In this document: in pieces, positions 1 through 5,770 of the stretch
Layout: every line of letters begins with the position of its first letter
Position numbering within the stretch: position 1 is the first letter of the stretch
From: Candidatus Cloacimonadota bacterium
GTDB lineage: Bacteria; Cloacimonadota; Cloacimonadia; Cloacimonadales; Cloacimonadaceae
Assembly (NCBI GenBank): GCA_017995495.1
Contig: JAGOIS010000043.1
Span: 1-9,739, forward strand
Length of the DNA stretch: 9,739 nucleotides
Reading direction: 5' to 3'
The notes under the pieces: generated by a model
What the model saw: only the letters and a program-made list of their open reading frames with translations
Database searches by the model: none
What the model was told of the DNA's origin: nothing
Position numbers and translations under genes: made by a program

Positions 1-1674
1 GTTTGAGGGCAGGCATTCCGCGAGGCTGGGTTTCAATTCGGTGATGCCCCGGAGCAGGGCCCAGTGGTTGTAATTGGGGGTCAAAACCGCATCCGGAGTG
101 AGCTTGTGGATAAAGTTGCAGACGTAGCCTTCGGGATCGGCCAGCACGAGGAGGGAATCGGTGAAAGATCCGCTTTGGAACCGGAAGGGCACCTCGATGT
201 GAAAGGGGGTGGCAGTGTTGGAAAGCGTTTTGGCGACGATCCTGAGCGGGGAGTTGCAGCTGTCATTGTTCCACACGCTGTATTCCAGGGAGGGAGTTCC
301 GGCGCTGTAGATCCACTGGTGGAAAAACTGCTCCAGATCCTGGCCGCTGACCTCCTCCGCCAGGGCCTGAAACTCAGACGTGACCACATTTCCATGCTTG
401 TGGGTGTCAAACCAGGTCTGCAGCAGCTCGAAAAATTGGTCGTCGCCCAGCCGGAGGCGGAGCATATGCAGCACGGAGGCCGCCTTTTCGTAGGAGGGCG
501 GGGCGAAATAGCTGTTGAAGGCGGGATCGTAGATGGTCTGAGGATCGCTGCCCTCCCAGCTTAAATAATACTGATGATAGCTGGAGGCAACGTAATCGCA
601 GGCGGCCTGCCAGCCCTGGGTCCTGTCTTTCCAGAGTTGCTCAGAATAGGTGGCAAAGCCCTCTGAGAGCCAGACGTCGGCAAAGGTGAGGAAGGAGACG
701 GCATTGCCAAACCACTGATGGGCGAGTTCGTGGGCGATGGTGAGCTCATAGGTGCCGTTGCCATTGATGATGTAGCTGCCCAGAGTGGTCATGGTCTGGT
801 GTTCCATGGCGCCGTAGGTGCTCATGTTCACCACCGCGTTGCCGTATTTTTCAAAGGGATAGGGCCCGAAGATCTGGGAGAAGTATGCGATCATCTCCGG
901 CAGGTTGGCCAAATCGAGCAGTGCGTTGTTGTACTGGCTCTGCATCACGAAATTCTGGATGGGCAGGTCTCCGGCGGTTTGCTCGATCTCCACATAGGGG
1001 CCGCAGGTGACGCAGGCGAGGTAGGTGGTCATGGGATTGTGGCCTTTCCAGACTGTGGTCGCGGTGCCGTCGCCGTTGTCCGTGAAGGATTCGCGGATGC
1101 CGTTGGCGGCCACCTTCCAGTCGTTACGCAGGGTGACGTTCAAGTTCACTATCGCCTTGTCCCAGGGATGGTCGAAACAGGGCCACCAGTAGCGGGCCGC
1201 GTCAGGATCGGAGATGGTGAAGACGGTGTTGGCGTTGAAGATCATGCCGATGTGGTAGACGTTTGGCGAAAGCTGCGGGGATCCAGCATAGAAGACCTGG
1301 GTGGTGAAGGTCTGGCCTGCCGTGATGTTCAGGCTGATGTTGACGATCCCGTTGGCATGGGTGAAGGCAGCGGGTTCATCGTTCACGAGGACGGCGCTCA
1401 CATTCAAACCGATCAGATCGTAGGGGATGGAGGTCAGGTCCTGTTCCGCCAGCACTGTCGCCAGCACGTTTCCGCTGATCTGCTGGGCAGAGTGGTTGAT
1501 GTTGAGGGTGATGGTGTAGGTTTGGACATCGAAACCCGTGAGGGAATCGGCGCGGGCCTCAAAACCCCTGGCAGGCGAAAAGCTCCAGGGTTTGCGGAGT
1601 TGGGTTGGCTCCGCCCAGGCGAAGACTGCCAGGGTCAGGGCCAAACTGGCAAACAGGATTGTCCTTCTCATCAT
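1..1674 (-). CDS. Secreted M1-family zinc metallopeptidase (aminopeptidase-like), 3' end cut by window edge
   Basis: Reading leftward from 1674, the frame is open for 558 codons to the window edge, so the C-terminus is missing. Residues 1-21 form a signal peptide (positive MMRR, hydrophobic core, AWA cleavage site), implying export. M1 hallmarks follow in order: a GAMEH exopeptidase motif (288-292), HELAH with zinc ligands H315 and H319 and catalytic E316, third zinc ligand E338 in LSEGFA exactly 18 residues after H319, and a likely transition-state tyrosine Y395 in SYEKAA. The 27-residue spacing from GAMEH to HELAH matches leukotriene A4 hydrolase-type M1 enzymes. Known M1 enzymes remove N-terminal residues from peptides; a nutritional role outside the cytoplasm is inferred. 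The start is ATGATG, with AGGAG 5 bases before the first ATG. GAMEH replaces the usual GxMEN. Residues after about 480 look beta-rich and non-catalytic; any C-terminal sorting domain would lie outside the window. Transcribed divergently from bamA. Confidence 0.93.
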   Translation of the reverse strand, partial: MMRRTILFASLALTLAVFAWAEPTQLRKPWSFSPARGFEARADSLTGFDVQTYTITLNINHSAQQISGNVLATVLAEQDLTSIPYDLIGLNVSAVLVNDEPAAFTHANGIVNISLNITAGQTFTTQVFYAGSPQLSPNVYHIGMIFNANTVFTISDPDAARYWWPCFDHPWDKAIVNLNVTLRNDWKVAANGIRESFTDNGDGTATTVWKGHNPMTTYLACVTCGPYVEIEQTAGDLPIQNFVMQSQYNNALLDLANLPEMIAYFSQIFGPYPFEKYGNAVVNMSTYGAMEHQTMTTLGSYIINGNGTYELTIAHELAHQWFGNAVSFLTFADVWLSEGFATYSEQLWKDRTQGWQAACDYVASSYHQYYLSWEGSDPQTIYDPAFNSYFAPPSYEKAASVLHMLRLRLGDDQFFELLQTWFDTHKHGNVVTSEFQALAEEVSGQDLEQFFHQWIYSAGTPSLEYSVWNNDSCNSPLRIVAKTLSNTATPFHIEVPFRFQSGSFTDSLLVLADPEGYVCNFIHKLTPDAVLTPNYNHWALLRGITELKPSLAECLPSN

Positions 1675-1706
1675 CTGAACTCCTATGTTAGAGTGTCGTT
1701 GAAGCG

Positions 1707-1736
1707 TATATATTGTTGATGCAATAAAGTTTCCAA
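1707..1736 (-). promoter_or_regulatory. Candidate sigma70-type promoter for the M1 peptidase gene
   Basis: On the minus strand, TTGGAA (1736-1731) is followed after 18 bases by TATATA (1712-1707). Each box matches the sigma70 consensus at 4 of 6 positions. Transcription would begin near 1700, giving a leader of about 25 bases that contains the AGGAG ribosome binding site. The region is AT-rich, so a chance match is quite possible, and promoter rules for this lineage are unknown. Confidence 0.3.
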
Positions 1737-1842
1737 TGCCGGGGATTTCTCTTGATCAGGCTGCCGGGCAGGGCAGAGGGGCGGTGCGTAAAAAAAACTC
1801 TTTACTAAAAAGCGGCTTTGCCAGAAATAGGCGTCAACTCTC

Positions 1843-1852
1843 AAGGGAGGAG
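1843..1852 (+). promoter_or_regulatory. Strong Shine-Dalgarno sequence before bamA
   Basis: AAGGGAGGAG lies immediately upstream of the ATG at 1855. It is the best ribosome binding site in the window, fixes the bamA start, and agrees with the signal peptide beginning at that ATG. The downstream genes of the run have weaker sites or overlap the preceding gene, as expected if bamA heads the operon. Confidence 0.75.
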
Positions 1853-1854
1853 AA

Positions 1855-4125
1855 ATGCACATTTTCAAGAGGTGCCTATTGCCCTGCCTGATGCTGTTGC
1901 TCGGCATCGGCAGCCTGTTCGCCGCGGGCGAAACGATCTATGAGATCATCGTGCGGGGCAACCATGCCGTATCGCCGCAGATGGTGATCACATCAATCAC
2001 GCTGCGCACGGGTGATCCGTTGGATCCAGAGGAAGTGGCCCGCTCGATCCGGCAGCTATACAAGATGAAGATGTTTTCGGACATCCGGATGTTCACTGAG
2101 CCCTACCGCACGGGGGTGAACTTGGTGGTGGAGGTGGTGGAAAACCCAGTGCTTTCCTTCATCGAGTATGAAGGCATGAAAGCGGTCAAGAAAGAACGCC
2201 TGGACGAACTGATCACGGTGCGGGCGGGTTCGTTCTGGAGCGATCATCAGAAACACGAACTGGTGAGCAAACTTACCTCCGAATACAACAGCAAGGGCTT
2301 CACCAACGCCACGGTCACGCTCAACGAAGAGCGTGACGGGGAAGGCAAGATCCACGTGAAGGTGGTGGTGGACGAGGGAAGCCGCAAGGCCATCCAGGCG
2401 GTGACCTTCGTTGGCAATGAGAACTTCGACGACACCACCCTGCTGAAAAGAATGAAGACCAAACCCGCGAACATCTTCCGCTCCGGGCGCTTCGAACAGG
2501 AAAGATTTGACCAGGACCTCATCAAACTCGCCGATTTCTACAAGAAGAACGGCTACATAGACGTCCGGGTGGGTCCGCACGAGCTGATCTCCAGCGGCGA
2601 GCGCACCCAGGAACTGGTGATCAACATCTACGAAGGCAGGAAATACACCTTCTCCGGCATTACTGTGAACGGCAACGAGCACTTCACCACGGAAAAGATC
2701 CGGGAAACCTTCACCCTCCAGCAGGATAAACCATTCGACCAGACCAAGTTTGACGAACAGCTGGCCAAGGTGTATTCCCTGTATTATGATGAAGGATTCA
2801 TCTACACCGAGATCGGCCAGGAGGTGCAGAGGGCGGACAGCACGCTGGCGATCCTACTGAACATCAAGGAAGGCAACCGCGCCCGCATCCGCCAGATCCA
2901 CATCACCGGCAACAAGCGCACCAAGGACAAGGTGCTGCTGCGGGAACTCGACATCGCCCCGGGAGATTATTTCCGCCAGAGCCAGGTGATCCGCAGCCAG
3001 CAGAACATCTACAACCTGGGCTTCTTCGAACCGGACATCCGCCTGGATTACACCCCCGTCAACACCAATGGCGACATCGACCTGCAGATCGACGTGATCG
3101 ACAAATCCGCGGGCTCTGCCAACGGCGGCGTGGCCTACAACAGCCAGGACGGAATTGTCGGCCAACTTTCGCTTTCCATGAACAACATCATGGGCAACAA
3201 CTGGTCGAGCAGCCTGGCCTGGGAGTTCGGCGGCAAAACCCAGGACTTCCAGTTCTCCTTCACTAATCCCAATCTGATGGACAGCGACCTGCTGCTGGGC
3301 ACCTCCCTCTATTACACCACCAAGGACTGGAGCTCGTTTTACTACAAGATATTCACCCGCGGGGCAAGCGTGCGGGTGGGCCAGTATCTGCCCTTTGTGG
3401 ACCGTACCAGGCTGGTGGCGGGATATTCCCTCTACTCCAAGAGATACGAGATCACCAACCACTCGATGATCGATCCTGTTTCCAACGCCACGCTGGTGGA
3501 ACTGGACACCCTCGGCTGGCGCTACACCAGCTCTGTGAGCGCCACGGTGAGCCGTGACACCCGCAACAACATCTACTTCCCCTCCCGCGGCACGCAGATA
3601 ACCCTGTTCTCGGAATTGGCGGGAGGATTATTGGGCGGCAACTTCGACTATTACAAGCAGATAGCCCAGGTGAACTGGTACATGGAGCTCTGGTACAAAC
3701 TCACCCTGCGCACAAAATGGCGCTTTGGCTACATTGAGCCCTACGGATCCTCCTCCGACGCGCCGCCGGACGAGAAGTTCTATCTGGGCGGCACGGGTGT
3801 CGATGGCATCCGGGGCTACGCGGACCGCCGGATCGGGGTGGACGAAGATGGAGACGGGGATATGGACACCGGTGGGACCAGGGAGATCATCTTTTCCACC
3901 GAACTGGGCTATCCGATCGGCAGCGACCAGATCATCGGGCTGCTTTTCTTCGACGCCGGCGATGCCTACAACAAGCTGCGTGATTTCAATTTCCTGAATT
4001 TCAAGAAGGGTGTGGGGGCAGGGGTCCGCATCCAGAGCCCCTTTGGCCTGATCGGCTTTGACTATGCCTACAACCTCGACCAGGGGACCTGGGAACCTCA
4101 TCTGCAGTTTGGAACCACCTTCTGA
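1855..4125 (+). CDS. bamA: Outer membrane protein assembly factor BamA (YaeT/Omp85 family)
   Basis: This 756-residue protein is the central subunit of the machinery that folds beta-barrel proteins into the outer membrane. A signal peptide covers about residues 1-23 (KR, then a Leu-rich core, LFA). Five POTRA repeats follow at roughly 27-97, 98-175, 176-262, 263-340 and 343-417, each with the typical beta-alpha-alpha-beta-beta pattern and recurring GN[ED]xF or GNKRT-like turns. Residues from about 420 to the end form the Omp85 barrel, with IRGY (652-655) as the VRGF-type loop-6 motif and a terminal phenylalanine typical of outer membrane barrels. Length is slightly below E. coli BamA (about 810). 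An Asp-rich stretch (663-671) just after IRGY is unusual. Start fixed by a strong Shine-Dalgarno site; first gene of the plus-strand run. The stop codon abuts the next ATG. BamA is preferred over TamA because there are five POTRAs rather than three. Confidence 0.95.
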   Translation: MHIFKRCLLPCLMLLLGIGSLFAAGETIYEIIVRGNHAVSPQMVITSITLRTGDPLDPEEVARSIRQLYKMKMFSDIRMFTEPYRTGVNLVVEVVENPVLSFIEYEGMKAVKKERLDELITVRAGSFWSDHQKHELVSKLTSEYNSKGFTNATVTLNEERDGEGKIHVKVVVDEGSRKAIQAVTFVGNENFDDTTLLKRMKTKPANIFRSGRFEQERFDQDLIKLADFYKKNGYIDVRVGPHELISSGERTQELVINIYEGRKYTFSGITVNGNEHFTTEKIRETFTLQQDKPFDQTKFDEQLAKVYSLYYDEGFIYTEIGQEVQRADSTLAILLNIKEGNRARIRQIHITGNKRTKDKVLLRELDIAPGDYFRQSQVIRSQQNIYNLGFFEPDIRLDYTPVNTNGDIDLQIDVIDKSAGSANGGVAYNSQDGIVGQLSLSMNNIMGNNWSSSLAWEFGGKTQDFQFSFTNPNLMDSDLLLGTSLYYTTKDWSSFYYKIFTRGASVRVGQYLPFVDRTRLVAGYSLYSKRYEITNHSMIDPVSNATLVELDTLGWRYTSSVSATVSRDTRNNIYFPSRGTQITLFSELAGGLLGGNFDYYKQIAQVNWYMELWYKLTLRTKWRFGYIEPYGSSSDAPPDEKFYLGGTGVDGIRGYADRRIGVDEDGDGDMDTGGTREIIFSTELGYPIGSDQIIGLLFFDAGDAYNKLRDFNFLNFKKGVGAGVRIQSPFGLIGFDYAYNLDQGTWEPHLQFGTTF

Positions 4126-5073
4126 ATGAAATACAAACACCTGTTTGGCCCGGTTAATTCCCGCCGGCTGGGTTATTCCCTGGGCGTGGACCTGGTGCCC
4201 TATAAATACTGTCCCCTGAACTGCGTTTATTGCGAGGTTCAGCACACGGACCACCTCACCCTGCGCAGGCGGGAGTTCTTTGGGCTGGATGAGATCAAGG
4301 CAGAACTCGCGGATTTTCTTAAAGACCGTCCGGAACTCGATTACATTACCTTTTCCGGCGCCGGCGAACCCACCCTGTACAGCCGCATCGGTGAGATCGT
4401 CCGCTTCATCAAACAAGATTATCCCGGCTACAAGCTGGCCCTGCTCACCAATGGCGTGCTGCTGAACAGCGCTTCCCTGAGGCAGGAGATCCTGCCCTGC
4501 GACCTTATCCTGCCATCCCTGGACGCCGGCCGCCAACAGACCTTCAAGATCATCAACCAGCCGCATCCGGAGCTGACGGTCACGGGTCTGGTGGAGGCTC
4601 TGGTGGCGCTGCGCAACGATTTCCGGGGCTTGATTTGGCTGGAGGTGTTCATCATCGCGGGTATTAACGATTCCGAGGAAGAATTGGCCAGCCTCTGCGA
4701 GGCCATCGAAAGGATCAAACCGGACTTGGTGCAGATCAATTCCCTGGACCGGCCTGGCGCGGAAGCCTGGGTGCAGGCGGCCGGAGACAGCGTTTTGAAC
4801 AAAGTGCAGGATTTCTTTTCCTCGCGTTTGAGCATGCCGGTGGAGATCATCGCCAAGGCCCACCTGGAAAACCTTGACCTCCATGTGCCCGAAGACATAG
4901 AAGAAGTCCTGGCGGCAACCCTGAAACGGCGCTCCTCCACCGCGGAAGACCTGTCAACGGCTTTGGGATTGCACATCAATGAGGTCAGCAAATATCTCCG
5001 CCAGCTGCATACGGAGGAGAAAATAACGGTCAAACGAGAGCACAGGGGGATCTTTTACTCATGGAAACAATGA
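4126..5073 (+). CDS. Radical SAM protein of the COG0731 (wyosine-synthase-like) group with C-terminal winged helix
   Basis: The 315-residue protein starts at the ATG immediately after the bamA stop, without a clear ribosome binding site of its own, so translational coupling is likely. The N-terminus FGPVNSRRLGYSLGVDL is characteristic of COG0731 radical SAM proteins. The 4Fe-4S cluster that binds S-adenosylmethionine is provided by C29, C33 and C36 (CxxxCxxC). FSGAGEPTL (76-84) is the GE motif, and TNG (108-110) and LPSLDA (129-134) are further core elements. The radical SAM domain spans about 15-225. Residues about 265-315 look like a winged helix-turn-helix (STAEDLSTALGL, then a recognition-helix-like segment and a basic wing KREHRG). 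COG0731 is named for wyosine biosynthesis, but bacterial members mostly have no proven substrate, so I assign no reaction. The stop overlaps the ispD start region. Confidence 0.85.
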   Translation: MKYKHLFGPVNSRRLGYSLGVDLVPYKYCPLNCVYCEVQHTDHLTLRRREFFGLDEIKAELADFLKDRPELDYITFSGAGEPTLYSRIGEIVRFIKQDYPGYKLALLTNGVLLNSASLRQEILPCDLILPSLDAGRQQTFKIINQPHPELTVTGLVEALVALRNDFRGLIWLEVFIIAGINDSEEELASLCEAIERIKPDLVQINSLDRPGAEAWVQAAGDSVLNKVQDFFSSRLSMPVEIIAKAHLENLDLHVPEDIEEVLAATLKRRSSTAEDLSTALGLHINEVSKYLRQLHTEEKITVKREHRGIFYSWKQ

Positions 5074-5759
5074 CCACGGCGATCGTGACCGCCGCAGGCT
5101 CCGGCACCCGCATGGGTGGCGCGGTCCGCAAACAGTGGTTGCGCCTGGGAGGCATCCCCATCCTCATCCACACCCTGGAGAAGTTCTTCAACTCCAGCTA
5201 TGTGGACAATATCATCGTCACCGCCCCGGAGGATGAGCTTGCCTATTGCGAGGAACTCATCCGCGCCTACTTTGAGGACGCGGTGAAGCCCTGGCTGGTG
5301 ATCAGCGGAGGGATCGAGCGCCAGGACAGCGTTTTCGGCGCTCTGCAAAACTGCCCTCCCGACACTGAACTGGTCTTCATCCACGACGCCGTCAGACCCT
5401 TCATCACCGAGGAGCTGATCGGCGAACTGTATGAGATCGCGGTCAAAGACAAGGCCGTCGTCCCGGTCGCGAGGCTGAAAAACACAATCAAAAGCATCCA
5501 GGGCGACTTCATCGAGCAGACCATTCCCCGGCACAACCTGGTTCAGGTTTTCACACCCCAGGTCTTTTCCTACCGGCTGATCCTGGCAGCTTACGAACGC
5601 GCCTATCAGGAAGGCTATGTAAGCACCGACGACTCCGCCCTGGTGGAGTACCACGGCGGTAAAGTGCGCTATAAATTTTGTTCTGACCTCAACCTCAAGG
5701 TCACCGACGAAGTGGATCTGTTTTTCGCAGAAAAGATCCTCGACAGCAATTTGATATAA
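5061..5759 (+). CDS. ispD: 2-C-methyl-D-erythritol 4-phosphate cytidylyltransferase
   Basis: IspD couples CTP to 2-C-methyl-D-erythritol 4-phosphate, giving CDP-methylerythritol in the cytoplasmic MEP isoprenoid pathway. The 232 residues match the family size (E. coli 236). The nucleotide-binding loop AAGSGTRMGG (11-20) leads into RKQW (23-26), where most homologues have PKQ[YF]. GGIERQDS (83-90), HDAVRP (108-113), TPQVF (165-169), STDDSA (188-193) and NLKVT with K213 (211-215) align with the family signatures. The ATG at 5061 has a GGGGG tract 11 bases upstream; an ATG at 5070 would give a 4-base ATGA overlap with the preceding stop, and either start is possible. The related ribitol-phosphate enzyme TarI is less likely given these motifs and the ispF gene two genes downstream. 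The last codon is followed 11 bases later by the GlmS-like gene. Confidence 0.93.
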   Translation: METMTTAIVTAAGSGTRMGGAVRKQWLRLGGIPILIHTLEKFFNSSYVDNIIVTAPEDELAYCEELIRAYFEDAVKPWLVISGGIERQDSVFGALQNCPPDTELVFIHDAVRPFITEELIGELYEIAVKDKAVVPVARLKNTIKSIQGDFIEQTIPRHNLVQVFTPQVFSYRLILAAYERAYQEGYVSTDDSALVEYHGGKVRYKFCSDLNLKVTDEVDLFFAEKILDSNLI

Positions 5760-5770
5760 AGGAACCACAG

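Larger units (their letters stand above)
1675..1854. promoter_or_regulatory. Divergent intergenic region between the M1 peptidase gene and bamA
   Basis: This 180-base gap is the only substantial non-coding DNA in the window and must hold the start signals for both directions. It is AT-rich near the peptidase gene (1699-1735) and carries a run of eight A at about 1790-1797. For bamA, a weak plus-strand candidate is TTGAAG (1699-1704) with AATAAA (1723-1728), spaced 18 bases; it overlaps the minus-strand candidate listed separately. No convincing terminator, operator palindrome or riboswitch fold was seen. Confidence 0.5.

Noticed and set aside
718..1719. Long plus-strand open frame (333 codons) opposite the M1 peptidase gene
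   Set aside because: It is antisense to the M1 frame, which carries a full set of catalytic motifs and a signal peptide; the plus-strand translation is Gly/Val/His-rich with no recognisable motif.
1761..1776. Inverted repeat CTGCCGGGCAG followed by GGGCAG, considered as hairpin or operator
   Set aside because: The palindromic arms leave a one-base loop, too tight for a hairpin, and the repeats look like chance in a GC-rich stretch; no T-run follows as in a terminator.
3628..4884. Minus-strand open frame of 418 codons spanning the bamA/radical SAM junction
   Set aside because: Both genes underneath are well-supported families; the antisense frame is a by-product of codon bias and shows no domain.
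5061..5759. TarI-type ribitol-5-phosphate cytidylyltransferase instead of IspD
   Set aside because: Motifs and length fit IspD, and ispF is in the same gene run; no ribitol-phosphate genes are nearby.
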